Positions 1 through 12,816 of a stretch of 64,000 nt of DNA are shown here, piece after piece (position 1 is the first letter of the stretch; every line of letters starts with the position of its first letter). Both the position numbers and the translations under genes were made by a program. The notes beneath the pieces are model-generated. The model ran no database searches and had not been told where the DNA came from. It saw only the letters and a program-made list of their open reading frames with translations. This DNA comes from Mycobacterium colombiense (GTDB lineage Bacteria; Actinomycetota; Actinomycetes; Mycobacteriales; Mycobacteriaceae), in contig NZ_QMEU01000009.1 in assembly GCF_003284975.1 (NCBI RefSeq), forward strand, positions 1 to 64,000. Reading direction: 5' to 3'.

Positions 1-16
1 CGGGTTGACCCGCGGC

Positions 17-316
17 ATGTGGATCGGTTGGCTCGAGTTCGACGTACTGCTGGGCGACGTGCGGTCCCTCAAACAGAAGCGGTCGGTGATTCGTCCCGTG
101 GTCGCCGAGTTGCAGCGCAAGTTCAGCGTGTCGGCGGCCGAAGTGGGTTCGCATGACTTGTACCGGCGAACGAGCATCGGCATCGCCACGGTGTCCGGGG
201 ATCGCGGTCATGCCGTCGACGTCTTGGACGCGGCCGAGCGGCTGGTGGCCGCGCATCCCGAATTCGAGCTGCTGTCGGTGCGGCGCGCGTTGGTGCGCAG
301 CGAGGACCTCGGCTAG
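17..316 (+). CDS. DUF503 family small protein (Rv2117-like)
   Basis: About 99 residues from the ATG at 17; a TTG four codons upstream (position 5) is also open, but the family's conserved start (MWIGWLEFDVLL, then the SLKQKRSVIRPV stretch) begins at the ATG. This small DUF503 domain is widespread in bacteria and has no settled biochemical role. It converges on trmI, as Rv2117 does on Rv2118c in M. tuberculosis, which supports the assignment. The gene lies against the window edge, so its promoter cannot be seen. No membrane segment or signal peptide is visible. Confidence 0.8.
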   Translation: MWIGWLEFDVLLGDVRSLKQKRSVIRPVVAELQRKFSVSAAEVGSHDLYRRTSIGIATVSGDRGHAVDVLDAAERLVAAHPEFELLSVRRALVRSEDLG

Positions 317-370
317 CCGATGGCGACGACCCGCTGCGCCCGGCTACGCCGCGCTTGCGATCGCCGCTAG

Positions 371-2198
<1,828 letters not shown>

Positions 2199-2202
<4 letters not shown>

Positions 2203-3578
2203 GCCTGGCCGTCCAGCGGCGATAGCTCCTGCAGCATGGTGGGAATCAGCTCGCTGACGGTGGGATGGATGTGCATGGTGCGCGACAGCGTGGTGTAGGG
2301 CGCCTTGGCCGACATCACGTCCAGGATGGCGTGGATGGCCTCGTCACCGCCGACCCCGAGGATGGCGGCGCCCAGGATCTCCTGGGTGTCGGCGTCCACC
2401 ACGACCTTCATGAAGCCTTGCGTCTCACCCTTTTCCACCGCCCGGCCGACCCGGGTCATCGGCCGCTTACCGACCAGCGCCTTGCGTCCCGACGAGCGGA
2501 CCTGATCGACGGTCATGCCGGCGCGCCCCAACGGCGGATCGATGTAGAGCGCGTAGGTGGTGATGCGGTCGCTCACCCGGCGCGGGTCGTCGTCCAGCAG
2601 GTTGGCGGCGACGATCTCGAAATCGTTGTAGGAGGTGTGGGTGAATGCGCCCTTGCCGTTGCAGTCACCCATCGCCCAGATGTGTTCGACGCTGGTCTTG
2701 AGCTGATCGTCGACCACGATGTAGCCGCGGGCATCGGTCCGCACCCCGGCCGCGTCCAGGCCCAGGTCGTCGGTATTGGGTCGCCGGCCCACCGCCAGCA
2801 GCAGGTGACTTCCCTGAACGGGCGCGGCGCCCTCACCAGTCGTCAGCTCGAACCCGTTGCCGTTCTTGGCTATTCGCACATCATCGGCCCCGACGATGAC
2901 GTCGACGCCCTCGGCGCGCAGGATTTCTTCGATGGTGGCCGAGACGTCCTCGTCCTCACGCGACGCCAGCCGCGGGCCCCGTTCGACGACGGTCACGCGG
3001 GCCCCGAACCGCCGGTACATCTGCGCGAACTCCAGCGCGATGTAGCTGCCGCCGACGATGACGAGATGCGTTGGCACCGTGTCTAGTTCGAGAACGGACA
3101 CGTTGGTGAGGTAATCGACGTCGGACAGGCCCGGGATGTCGGGCACCACCGCACGGCCGCCGACGTTGAGGAAGATGCGGTCGGCGCTCAGCTCATCGTC
3201 ACCGACTCGCAGCGTGTGCGGATCCCGAAAGACCGCGTGTCCGCGAAAAACTGTGCAGCCCTTCATGCCTTCGAGCCAATCCTCGACGCCCTTGCGGTCA
3301 CCCAGCATGATCTCGTCCTTGCGGGCCTTGACCTTTGCCATGTCCACGCTGACCGGCCCGGTCCCGACGCCGTATTCCGCGCCGCGACGCGCCAGATGGG
3401 CGGCGTGCGCGGAGGCCACCAGCGTCTTGGTTGGGATGCACCCGGTGTTGACGCAGGTGCCGCCGATCAGCTTGCGCTCGATCAAAGCGACGCGCTGTCC
3501 GGCAGCGGTCAGCCGGCCTGCCAACGGCGGGCCGGCCTGCCCGGCCCCGACGATGATCGCATCGAAATGCGCTGTCAC
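2199..3578 (-). CDS. FAD-dependent pyridine nucleotide-disulfide oxidoreductase
   Basis: 459 residues, class I flavin disulfide reductase fold. The N-terminal dinucleotide site (IIVGAGQAGPPLAG) precedes the redox-active pair in GGTCVNTGCIPTKT at about residues 40-53. A second dinucleotide site (IVGGSYIALEFAQMYRR) binds NAD(P)H, and the C-terminus carries the catalytic HPTVSE motif. The closest named relatives are mercuric reductases, but the N-terminal heavy-metal domain and the C-terminal cysteine pair of MerA are absent, so Hg(II) reduction is unlikely; it also does not look like lipoamide dehydrogenase or mycothione reductase. The substrate is unknown. The ATG overlaps the stop of the upstream DUF4126 gene by 4 bp, so the two are probably co-translated. 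Confidence 0.85.
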
Positions 3579-4087
3579 TTAACCGCCGTCAGCAGGTATT
3601 CCGTCAGCAGGTGGCCCGTCGCCGCTGCGATGGCGAACCCGCCCACGATCGCGACGGCGTCCTCGAGCAGCGCGATGGGCAGGTCCCGGCCACCCGTCGC
3701 TGCCACCAGTCGCTTGCGCGCCTGGTAGCCGCCGAGGGTACCGAGCACCGCACCGATGACACCGGCGCCCAGCGCGGTGAACGTCCAGTGCGGCCAAGCG
3801 CCCAGCGCCGCGCCCGCGAGCCCACCGGTGACGATCCGGGCCGCGAAGATCGGCGGCGCGGTGCGGGCCGGCGTCTTGGGCAGCTTGTCGTTGATCAGTT
3901 CGCCGATCGCCAGGACGGTGAAGATGATCACCGCAATGATGTTGGTCAGCCAACTCGCCCAGGTGCCGTGCAGGTCGATCCAGCCGATGTAGGCGGCCCA
4001 GGCCACGACGGCGGGCGCCGTCAGCGACCGCAGCCCGGCCACGACGCCAATCAGTAAAGCCAATAAGACGAGCAGCGCGTGTGTCAC
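3575..4087 (-). CDS. DUF4126 integral membrane protein (Rv2120c-like)
   Basis: 170 residues, strongly hydrophobic with about four to five membrane spans (residues 4-22, 48-65, 80-100, 104-122, 138-160) and a family-typical GLRSLTAPAVVAWAAY stretch near the N-terminus. Function is not established. The GTG start at 4087 is chosen because AGGAGGG lies five bases upstream. The gene is second in order after hisG, as in M. tuberculosis, and its stop overlaps the oxidoreductase start. Confidence 0.8.
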   Translation of the reverse strand: MTHALLVLLALLIGVVAGLRSLTAPAVVAWAAYIGWIDLHGTWASWLTNIIAVIIFTVLAIGELINDKLPKTPARTAPPIFAARIVTGGLAGAALGAWPHWTFTALGAGVIGAVLGTLGGYQARKRLVAATGGRDLPIALLEDAVAIVGGFAIAAATGHLLTEYLLTAVK

Positions 4088-4205
4088 GGAAACCCTCCTG
4101 GGAGACGAACAGCCGGCGACCGATCCAGGGACGGCCCATTCGCCAACCCGGGCAGTCCCCCGAGGCGGACGCTAACACAGCCGCGGGTCTTGCACCGCCT
4201 GCGAA

Positions 4206-5360
<1,155 letters not shown>

Positions 5361-5399
5361 TCACGGCGGTTTAGCCCCGGCGGCGTCCTGGCGGATTCG

Positions 5400-5999
5400 T
5401 CACTCGAATCCGGCGAGGGTGAGGCGCAGCGCTTCCTCCAGCTGCACGTGGAACGCCGGGCTCTCGGCGACGTTCGAGGTCAACCAGCCGTCGAGGACGA
5501 ATTTCACTGTGGCCAAACTGGTATGGACCAACAAGGCGGGTCGGATGTCGGCCGCCGAATCGACACCCATCCGGTGGGCGACCTGCTCGATCAGCCTGCC
5601 GTGATCGGTTTCGCTGACCAAGACGGATTTGCTCAACAGGTGGGGCGCGGTTGCGACGGCCAGGCGCCAGGTGTCGAGGTTGTCGACCTCGCTGACGTCG
5701 CGGGCGTGCGTGACGAACAGCTGGATCAACGCTTCGACCGGTGACTCATCGGCCGGCCTGGCGCTGTAGGAACCCACGATCTCGGCGGCGGCCTCCCGGA
5801 CGGGGTCGACCAGCAGGCCCTCCTTGGTGGGCGCGTACCGGAAATAGGTGCTGATGGAGATCCCGGCGGCCGCGGCGATGTCCTCGGTGGTCACCGCCTC
5901 GAAGCCGCGTTCGGCGAACAGCCGGTGGGCGGTCTGCTGAATCTGGGACAGCAGCTCAGCACGGCGTCGGTCACGCAGCGATGAGTTTGCTGAGGGCAT
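5400..5999 (-). CDS. TetR family transcriptional regulator, divergent from the mce operon
   Basis: 199 residues. The N-terminal helix-turn-helix covers about residues 20-62 ([28 protein letters not shown] is the diagnostic region); the C-terminal ligand domain is unassigned. AAGGTGA lies upstream of the ATG at 5999. It is divergent from yrbEA across a 305-bp region with repeated ACACTA half-sites, so control of the mce operon is a reasonable inference; TetR-type control of mce operons is known (Mce3R). It lies 55 bp upstream of hisE in the same orientation but is unlikely to belong to the his operon. Confidence 0.88.
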   Translation of the reverse strand: MPSANSSLRDRRRAELLSQIQQTAHRLFAERGFEAVTTEDIAAAAGISISTYFRYAPTKEGLLVDPVREAAAEIVGSYSARPADESPVEALIQLFVTHARDVSEVDNLDTWRLAVATAPHLLSKSVLVSETDHGRLIEQVAHRMGVDSAADIRPALLVHTSLATVKFVLDGWLTSNVAESPAFHVQLEEALRLTLAGFE

Positions 6000-6304
6000 G
6001 CCATCACCTTCGTCAATCCGACATCAGAACCCCACGGCGCCGTTGGCCGACGAACTGAGATGAGTGACTCTACACTATTGAAAGTCCCTATCAAGTAGGC
6101 TAGTGTGATGCAGCACACACCAATGAGCTGCGGAGATCTAGGGCTTGTTGACACTATTTTAATAAGGATAGGGTTCAACCGTCGCCCAAAGCGCTCCGCT
6201 CGGCACTCAGGACTGAGGGGCGGGAAGAGGGCCGATGAAAGCGCTAGCTGGTACCCGATGACCTGCACCGTGGGTTTGCTAGGCGGACCGCAGGTCACGC
6301 CGTT
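6000..6304. promoter_or_regulatory. TetR/mce divergent control region
   Basis: 305 bp without a gene, noticeably more AT-rich than its surroundings. ACACTA occurs at 6072-6077 and again at 6151-6156, with its inverse TAGTGT at 6101-6106, giving an inverted pair and a third half-site. TTGACA at 6148-6153 followed after 15 bp by TAGGGT at 6169-6174 is a candidate promoter pointing toward yrbEA, and the third half-site overlaps its -35. This layout would suit repression by the adjacent TetR protein. Seen: the repeats and hexamers. Inferred: their role. Confidence 0.5.
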
Positions 6305-7147
6305 ATGACGACGACGCAGCTTGATGGCGTCACCGCTATCCGGAACTGGTCCGTCGGATACGTCAAGCGTCACCCGGTCGCCTCGCTGACGACGGTAGGT
6401 GAACAGTTCGTGCTGGGTGTGCGAACCGCCCAATATTTCTTCTACGACCTGGTGACCGGACGATTCCAGTGGCATGAGTTTGTCCGGCAGGGCGCGTTCA
6501 TGGCCGGCACCGCCGTGTTGCCGACGATCCTGGTGTCCCTGCCGATCAGCGTCACCCTGTCCATCCAGTTCGCCTTGCTGGCCGGCCAGGTGGGTGCCAC
6601 GTCGCTGGCCGGGGCGGCCAGCGGGCTGGCGGTGATCCGGCAGGGGGCGTCGCTGGTGGCCGCGGTCCTGATGGCCTCGGCGGTCGGGTCCGCGATCACC
6701 GCGGACCTGGGCTCCCGAACGATGCGCGAAGAGACCGACGCGATGGAGGTGATGGGCGTCTCGGTGATCCGCCGCCTGGTGGTTCCCCGCTTCGCCGCGG
6801 CGGTGATGATCGGTGTGGCCCTCACGGGCGTCGTGTGCTTCGCCGGATTCTTCGCGAGCTACATGTTCAACGTGTACTTCCAGAACGGGGCGCCGGGCAG
6901 CTTCGTGTCGACGTTCGCGTCGTTCGCGACGACCGGTGACATGATCCTGGCTCTGATCAAGGCCATCGTGTTCGGCGCCATCGTGGCCATCGTGTCGAGT
7001 CAGAAGGGCCTGTCCACCAAGGGGGGACCGACCGGTGTCGCCAATTCAGTGAACGCCGCTGTGGTGGAGGCGATCCTGCTGTTGATGATCGTCAACGTGG
7101 CGATCAGCCAGCTGTACATCATGTTGTCGCCGCGTACGGGACTGTGA
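6305..7147 (+). CDS. yrbEA: YrbE-A permease of the mce operon
   Basis: 280 residues, MlaE/YrbE-type integral membrane permease with about five to six membrane spans. The conserved cytoplasmic EETDAMEVMGVSVIRRLVVPR motif (about residues 140-160) is the MlaE signature that contacts the ATPase. With YrbEB it should form the inner-membrane channel of a Mce lipid importer, powered by an MceG-type ATPase encoded elsewhere; no ATPase gene is present in this window. First gene of the operon; only a weak ribosome site is visible before the ATG. The stop precedes the yrbEB start by 1 bp. Confidence 0.93.
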   Translation: MTTTQLDGVTAIRNWSVGYVKRHPVASLTTVGEQFVLGVRTAQYFFYDLVTGRFQWHEFVRQGAFMAGTAVLPTILVSLPISVTLSIQFALLAGQVGATSLAGAASGLAVIRQGASLVAAVLMASAVGSAITADLGSRTMREETDAMEVMGVSVIRRLVVPRFAAAVMIGVALTGVVCFAGFFASYMFNVYFQNGAPGSFVSTFASFATTGDMILALIKAIVFGAIVAIVSSQKGLSTKGGPTGVANSVNAAVVEAILLLMIVNVAISQLYIMLSPRTGL

Positions 7148-7148
7148 C

Positions 7149-8012
7149 ATGACGGCCTCCGCCTATCAACCGTTCGCACCGATTTCGGTCCCCCTCGTTC
7201 GGCTCTACCGCCGCGGCAAGGTGCCGGTCATTCGGCTCGGCCACCTCCTGGTCTTCTTCGTCCGGGCCGCGGTCGCCGTGCCGCTCGCCCTGCGCCAGTA
7301 CAGCGCCGAATTTCTGCGGCTGCTGTCGAACATCACCTGGGGCAACGGCTCGATCGTGGTGGGCGGCGGCACGGCCGGGGTGGCCGTGGTGCTCGGCATG
7401 ACGGTCGGCGCGCTGGTCGGCATCGAGGGTTACAACTTTCTGGATCTGCTCGGTCTGGGCCCCGCCACCGGATTCGTCTCTTCGTTGGTCAACACCCGCG
7501 AGCTGGCTCCCCTGATGGCGTCGCTCGCCTTCGCCATGCAGGGCGGTTGCCGCTTCACCGCCCAGCTGGGGTCCATGCGGATCGCCGAAGAGATCGACGC
7601 CATGGAGTCGATTGCCATCCGCCCGATCCCGTACCTGGTGACCACCCGGCTGATCGCGTCGGTGGTGGCGATCGTCCCGCTATACGCCGCGTGCCTGGCG
7701 ATCGGATACCTGAGCACCCAGGTCGTGGTGAGCCTGGGCAGCGGCGGGTCGACCGGCTCCTACCTGCATTACTTCACGCTGATGCTGGCCGGGCAGGACA
7801 TCGTCTACTCCTTGTTCAAGGCGGTCATCTTCGTCTGGATCGCGTCGACGATCCAGTGCTACTACGGCTATTACGCGAGTGGCGGGCCCGAGGGCGTCGG
7901 CGTCGCCGCCGGACACGGGATGCGGGCCAGCATCACCGTGGTGATCATCGTGAACATGCTGCTCACCATGGCGTTGTGGGGCGTCGACTCCGGCGCACGG
8001 TTCGGCGGGTAG
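7149..8012 (+). CDS. yrbEB: YrbE-B permease of the mce operon
   Basis: 287 residues, partner permease of YrbEA in the same MlaE family, with about five to six membrane spans. It carries the corresponding conserved motif AEEIDAMESIAIRPIPYLVTTR at about residues 145-166. Heterodimer formation with YrbEA is expected from the family. Translation probably follows directly from yrbEA, whose stop lies 1 bp upstream; mceA starts 11 bp downstream. Confidence 0.93.
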   Translation: MTASAYQPFAPISVPLVRLYRRGKVPVIRLGHLLVFFVRAAVAVPLALRQYSAEFLRLLSNITWGNGSIVVGGGTAGVAVVLGMTVGALVGIEGYNFLDLLGLGPATGFVSSLVNTRELAPLMASLAFAMQGGCRFTAQLGSMRIAEEIDAMESIAIRPIPYLVTTRLIASVVAIVPLYAACLAIGYLSTQVVVSLGSGGSTGSYLHYFTLMLAGQDIVYSLFKAVIFVWIASTIQCYYGYYASGGPEGVGVAAGHGMRASITVVIIVNMLLTMALWGVDSGARFGG

Positions 8013-8023
8013 GTCGGTGGAAC

Positions 8024-9604
8024 GTGCCCAATTCCTTTGAGCTGGACGGCCGTGGCCCCTCCGATCGGCAGCTGTTCGGCATCGGCATCGCGGTCGTAGT
8101 GGTCAGCGCCCTGGTCACCACCGCGATGCTGGTGAAATCCACCGGCAGGCTCAACGAGTACGTGCGGGTGGTCGCCGATCTGATCAACGTCGGCGATGGC
8201 CTTCCCCAGAAGTCCGATGTCAAGTTCCGCGGCGTCCTGGTCGGGATGGTCAACGGCGTCGTCCCGGCGGCGCACGGCAAGCCTAACTACGTCCACATCG
8301 ACCTCAAAGAGGAATACGCGAAGTCGATTCCGGCCAACGTGACCGCACGCGTGGTGCCGAGCAACGTCTTCGCCGTGTCGTCGGTCCAACTGGTGGGCTT
8401 CCCGAACCAGGAGGGCCGCAGCGGGAAAATCCGCGATGGCGCGCACATCTCGGAGGACAAGCGGCTCCCGACGGTTCTTTTCCAGACGACCGTGAGCAAG
8501 CTGCGTGACGTGCTCGCCGCCGCGGGTCGTGGCCGTGACGACAGGTCGGTGGGGATCCTGGCCGCGCTGGGCGCGGCGACCGATCACCGCCGCGTCAGCC
8601 TGCTGACCGCCGGTGCCCAACTGAATCGCCTTCTCGATCAACTCAATTCGATCGTCAGCACCGACACCAGTCCCTCGACGGTGTCGGCTCTGCTGGATGC
8701 CACCACGGGGCTCGCCCAGACGGCGCCCGATCTTCTCGATGCGTTGCATCAGGCCGTCGAGCCGATGCGAACCTTCGCCGAGACGCGCGGGCAGTTGGCC
8801 TCGCTGCTCTCCGGCGCCGACTACACGGTCGGCACCACCCGCCAATCGTTCGACAACCACATCGACCAACTCATCAGGATCACAGGCGATTTCACGCCGG
8901 TGCTCGGCGTCTTGGCGCAGAAGTCGAACAACTTCGTGCCCGCCGTCACCAAACTGGACAATCTGGCCAACCAGTTCATGGAACAGGTCTGGAACCCGCG
9001 GACCAACCTGGGCAACATGCGCGCGATGCTGACGTTCACGCCGAGTTCCACCTACACCCGTGCCGACTGTCCGCATTACGGCGAGCTCAAAGGGCCCAGT
9101 TGCTTTACCGCACCGCTTATTCCGGTGCGCCCCGATCTGCCCGACGTGTTGTTGCCGCAGAACTACCATCCGCCGAAGGACCTGGCCCCACCGCCCGGCA
9201 CGATGATCGGCCCGGACGGAAACCTGGTCGCCGTGGGCCCGCCGCTGGTGAACGGGCCACCAAACCTGGTCGACCCCAATCCGCCACTCGCTCCGGGCAT
9301 TACGCCGTCGCCGCCGGTGCCGGGCAGTGCGAACCCCGACAACCCCTCACCCGGGGCGCCCGCGACGCCGCAACAACACGAACCGTGGGTCGCGCCGGTG
9401 GCACCGAAGGCGCCCTGGATCCCGCAGGCCTCGTACCGGGCCTCGTTTGGCGGCAACGTGGGACCCGTCGGGAGTCAATACGAACGCACCATGCTCGGTG
9501 TGATCACCGGCGCCCCCGCGACCGAGGCCACCGAACTTCTGCTGGGACCCGTCGCTCGCGGCACCACGGTCTCACTGGCTCATCCGCCCGGGGAGGTCAA
9601 ATGA
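8024..9604 (+). CDS. mceA: MceA lipid-import protein
   Basis: 526 residues from the GTG at 8024, chosen because GGTGG lies upstream and the result starts just before the single membrane segment (about residues 15-37), as in MceA proteins. The MlaD/MCE domain follows (about 40-120, with YVRVVADLINVGDGLPQKSDV), then a long helical region. The last about 130 residues are proline-rich, which is common in mycobacterial MceA. It should be anchored in the membrane with the MCE ring outside, forming part of a periplasm-spanning hexameric tunnel. Its stop overlaps the mceB ATG (ATGA). The lipid substrate cannot be read from sequence. Confidence 0.92.
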   Translation: MPNSFELDGRGPSDRQLFGIGIAVVVVSALVTTAMLVKSTGRLNEYVRVVADLINVGDGLPQKSDVKFRGVLVGMVNGVVPAAHGKPNYVHIDLKEEYAKSIPANVTARVVPSNVFAVSSVQLVGFPNQEGRSGKIRDGAHISEDKRLPTVLFQTTVSKLRDVLAAAGRGRDDRSVGILAALGAATDHRRVSLLTAGAQLNRLLDQLNSIVSTDTSPSTVSALLDATTGLAQTAPDLLDALHQAVEPMRTFAETRGQLASLLSGADYTVGTTRQSFDNHIDQLIRITGDFTPVLGVLAQKSNNFVPAVTKLDNLANQFMEQVWNPRTNLGNMRAMLTFTPSSTYTRADCPHYGELKGPSCFTAPLIPVRPDLPDVLLPQNYHPPKDLAPPPGTMIGPDGNLVAVGPPLVNGPPNLVDPNPPLAPGITPSPPVPGSANPDNPSPGAPATPQQHEPWVAPVAPKAPWIPQASYRASFGGNVGPVGSQYERTMLGVITGAPATEATELLLGPVARGTTVSLAHPPGEVK

Positions 9605-10656
9605 GGTTTCGCGGCCCGCTCATCGCACTGACCCTGTTCATGATCGTCTCGTTGACGCTGACCTGGCTGGTGTATGTGAGCCTGCGGCGTGACGTCGCCG
9701 GCGACACCGCCAGGTATACAGCGGTGTTCAGCGACGTGTACGGACTACGCGACGGCGACGACGTCCGCATGGCCGGCGTGCGCGTGGGCCGGGTCGAAAA
9801 GGTGGAACTGGACGGGACTTTGGCGAAGGTCTCGTTCGTGGTGCAGTCCGAACAGCGGTTGTTCGGAAACACCCTGGCGTCGGTGACCTACCAGAACATC
9901 GTCGGGCAGCGTTACCTCGGGCTGTCCCTGGGCAAGGAAGGCAGTCCGCAGCTGCTGGCGCCGGGCAGCACCATCCCCCTGGAGCGCACCGAGCCCTCTT
10001 TCGACGTGACCACGCTGCTCAACGGCTACGAGCCGTTGTTCAGCCTGCTGAACCCCCATGATGCCGACAACCTCACCAAGGGCATCATCGCCTCGCTGCA
10101 GGGCGACACCTCGTCGCTCACCACGCTCGTCGGCCAGACCTCCACGCTGACACAGACTTTCGCGGGTCGCGACCAGGCCCTGGGCAGCGTGATCACCAAC
10201 CTCAACAAGGTGGTCGGCAACCTCGCCCAACAGAACGACGATCTCGACGGGGTAATCACGGCGGCCCGCAGCGTCGTCGGCGACCTCGACCGGCGGCGCC
10301 CGGACCTGGTCGCCTCGGTCGGTTCGCTCGCCCGGGTGACCAACCGGCTGTCGGCCTCGGCGACCGACGTCTACCCGGCACTGCGCGAATTCATCGACCG
10401 CCAGCCCGGCGTCGCCAAACACATCATGGACGTCGAACCGCAGGTGGCGTTCTTCGGCGACAACATTCCGCTGCTGCTCAAAGGCCTTACCCGGGTGGGC
10501 AATCAGGGCGCCTACGGCAATGCCTACGTGTGCGACGTGAACTTCATGGGTTTCTTCCCCGGGCTCAACGATGTCGTGCCGATCATCATCAACGCGGCCA
10601 CGCCGGGAAACCGGGCCTGGCACACCCCGCGCTGCAGGAGCACGGTCGATGGCTGA
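9601..10656 (+). CDS. mceB: MceB lipid-import protein
   Basis: 351 residues. One membrane segment at about 7-28, then the MCE domain beginning with ARYTAVFSDVYGLRDGDDVRMAGVRVG and a C-terminal helical region. The ATG at 9601 overlaps the mceA stop; the frame is open further upstream, but only this start gives the usual MceB N-terminus and coupled translation. The C-terminal region contains the QPGVAKHIMDVEPQVAFF stretch typical of MceB. It is one of six subunits expected in the heterohexameric tunnel. Confidence 0.92.
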   Translation: MRFRGPLIALTLFMIVSLTLTWLVYVSLRRDVAGDTARYTAVFSDVYGLRDGDDVRMAGVRVGRVEKVELDGTLAKVSFVVQSEQRLFGNTLASVTYQNIVGQRYLGLSLGKEGSPQLLAPGSTIPLERTEPSFDVTTLLNGYEPLFSLLNPHDADNLTKGIIASLQGDTSSLTTLVGQTSTLTQTFAGRDQALGSVITNLNKVVGNLAQQNDDLDGVITAARSVVGDLDRRRPDLVASVGSLARVTNRLSASATDVYPALREFIDRQPGVAKHIMDVEPQVAFFGDNIPLLLKGLTRVGNQGAYGNAYVCDVNFMGFFPGLNDVVPIIINAATPGNRAWHTPRCRSTVDG

Positions 10657-11704
10657 GGCATCGGTAGGGCGGCGGTTGTCGGCGCTGACGAAGCGCCCGC
10701 TGGAAAGCTACAACAAGACGTGGCTCGGGTTCATCGCCGTCGCGGTGGTCGCGGTGGTGATTTCAGTCATGCTGGTGGTGCACGCTATCGGGGCCGGCTA
10801 TCGCCATTACACCGCCGAGTTCCTGCAGGCGGCCTCGCTGCGGGCCGGCAACCCGATCGTGGTCGCGGGCATCCCGGTGGGCAACGTCACGAGCATGAAA
10901 CTCGTCGGCGACCATGTCGAGGTGGGGTTGAAGGTCCGCGACGACATCAAGCTGGGCAAGGATTCTCGCGCACAGATCCGGGTGACCACCATCCTGGGCT
11001 CGCGCTATCTCGCGCTGGAACCCAAGGGCCCCGCCCGCCTGCCCAACGAGACCTTCGACCTGGCGCACACCGAGGTGCCCTACGACCTGCAGGCCGCGTT
11101 GCAGGACGCCACCACCACTTTCGAGCAGGTCGACTCCGACAGGTTCGCACAATCGCTGGCGGTGCTCGGCAAGCAGCTCGAGGGCCTGCCCGCCGTTGTG
11201 CCGCAGGCCATCACGAACATCAACACTTTGTCGTCGATCATCGCGGTGCGACGCGACCAGCTGGGACAGCTGCTGCACAGCACCGAGCAGGTCACCAACA
11301 CGCTGCGCCGCCAGCAGGCCGGCATCGGCGCCCTGGTCGACCAGGGCCAAGACCTGCTGGGCCAATTCGTCGCGCGGCGCGCCGTTTTTCACGCGATGAT
11401 GCAATCCCTGTCGAGCCTGGTCGACACCATGAGCCAGGTCGTGGTGAACGACCGCTCGGGTCTGGACGCGTTGATCAGGGACATGCGTGACTTCACCAAC
11501 TTGATGTCGGCGCACGACGACCTGCTGCACAGCATGCTACAAACCAGCCCGATCTTCTTCCGCGAGGCGGCCAACCTGACCGGTGACGGCAACGCGATCA
11601 ACTTCAACGCCCCCAATGTCCCGTTGATCGATTCGTGGATGTGCGCAATCAGCGGGCGCGCCAAGCAGTTCGGCATGATCCAGTACTTCAAGGACTGCAA
11701 GTGA
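10649..11704 (+). CDS. mceC: MceC lipid-import protein
   Basis: 351 residues from the ATG at 10649, which overlaps the mceB end by 8 bp. Membrane segment at about residues 25-45, then the MCE domain (YTAEFLQAASLRAGNPIVVAG...), then the long helical domain. An alternative upstream start at 10571 would add 26 unconserved residues and was rejected. Part of the same operon and complex as MceA, MceB and MceD-F. Confidence 0.91.
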   Translation: MAEASVGRRLSALTKRPLESYNKTWLGFIAVAVVAVVISVMLVVHAIGAGYRHYTAEFLQAASLRAGNPIVVAGIPVGNVTSMKLVGDHVEVGLKVRDDIKLGKDSRAQIRVTTILGSRYLALEPKGPARLPNETFDLAHTEVPYDLQAALQDATTTFEQVDSDRFAQSLAVLGKQLEGLPAVVPQAITNINTLSSIIAVRRDQLGQLLHSTEQVTNTLRRQQAGIGALVDQGQDLLGQFVARRAVFHAMMQSLSSLVDTMSQVVVNDRSGLDALIRDMRDFTNLMSAHDDLLHSMLQTSPIFFREAANLTGDGNAINFNAPNVPLIDSWMCAISGRAKQFGMIQYFKDCK

Positions 11705-12816
11705 ACGGGCGCGGCGCCAAGGTGCTGGCCATCGTCGCCGCGATCGCGGTCCTCGCCGCGGCGGTCGGCACCGGCTGGTGGTACCTGAGTTCGGACGACG
11801 ACACGATCACCGTGACGGCCCAATTCGACAGCGCCTCAGGCCTCTACGAGGGCAACGAGGTTGCGGTGCTGGGCATGCCGGTGGGCAAGATCACCACGAT
11901 CAACCCCAAGGGCGGTTACGTCGAGGTCCAGTTCACCGTCGACCGCCACGTCAAGGTGCCCGCCACCGCGCAGGCCGTCACGGTGTCGACGTCCATCCTC
12001 ACCGACCGGCAGATTGAGCTGACGCCGCCCTACCACGGCGGACCGACCCTGCAAAATCACGACACCATCGGACTGCCCAGGACCAAGACCCCTGTCGAAT
12101 TCAGCAGTGTCCTCAATGTTTTGGACAAGGTGACCAAGTCGCTCGAGGGTGACGGGCGAGGCGGCGGACCGATCGCCGACGTGCTGGGTGCCGGCACCGA
12201 GGTGGTCAACGGGAACGGCGAAAAGATCAAGGCGGCCCTCGGCGAGCTGTCCCAGGCGCTGCGGTTGTCCAGCGACGGCGGCGCGGCCACCCGCGAACAG
12301 ATCACCACGATCGTCAAGAACCTCAGCACGCTGTTCGACGCCGTGGCCGCCAACGACACCAAACTGCGCGAATTCGCCTCCACCATCCACCAAGTCAGCC
12401 AGATCATGGCCGACGAGGACCTGGGCAGCGGCAGCACCGGACGCAAGCTCGACCAACTGATCCAACGGGCGGGTGACCTGCTCGACGCCAACCGCGACAA
12501 CGTCAAACAGGCCGTGCTGCATGGCAATGACACGCTGAAGACGGTGACCGATCAGCGGCGCGACCTGGCCGAGCTGCTGGATCTGGCCCCGCTGGTGGCC
12601 GACAACGCCTACAACATGATCGACCGGGCGAACGGCAGCGTGCGGGCCCGCTTCCTGACGGACCGGCTGCTGTTCGACAGCCAGTACACCAAAGAGATCT
12701 GCAACCTGATGGGGCTTCGGCAACTGGGCTGCAGCACCGGGACCATCCAGGATTTCGGCCCCGATTTCGGGTTGACCTACGTGCTCGACGGCATGGCCGC
12801 CATGGGGCAGAAATGA
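11701..12816 (+). CDS. mceD: MceD lipid-import protein
   Basis: 371 residues from the GTG at 11701, which overlaps the mceC stop as GTGA. Membrane segment at about residues 7-27, then the MCE domain (ITVTAQFDSASGLYEGNEVAVLGMPVG) and a helical domain. The frame stays open to an ATG at 11635, but the GTG gives coupling with mceC and the normal N-terminus. The C-terminus ends in a short conserved cysteine-containing stretch (ICNLMGLRQLGCSTG). Confidence 0.91.
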   Translation: MNGRGAKVLAIVAAIAVLAAAVGTGWWYLSSDDDTITVTAQFDSASGLYEGNEVAVLGMPVGKITTINPKGGYVEVQFTVDRHVKVPATAQAVTVSTSILTDRQIELTPPYHGGPTLQNHDTIGLPRTKTPVEFSSVLNVLDKVTKSLEGDGRGGGPIADVLGAGTEVVNGNGEKIKAALGELSQALRLSSDGGAATREQITTIVKNLSTLFDAVAANDTKLREFASTIHQVSQIMADEDLGSGSTGRKLDQLIQRAGDLLDANRDNVKQAVLHGNDTLKTVTDQRRDLAELLDLAPLVADNAYNMIDRANGSVRARFLTDRLLFDSQYTKEICNLMGLRQLGCSTGTIQDFGPDFGLTYVLDGMAAMGQK

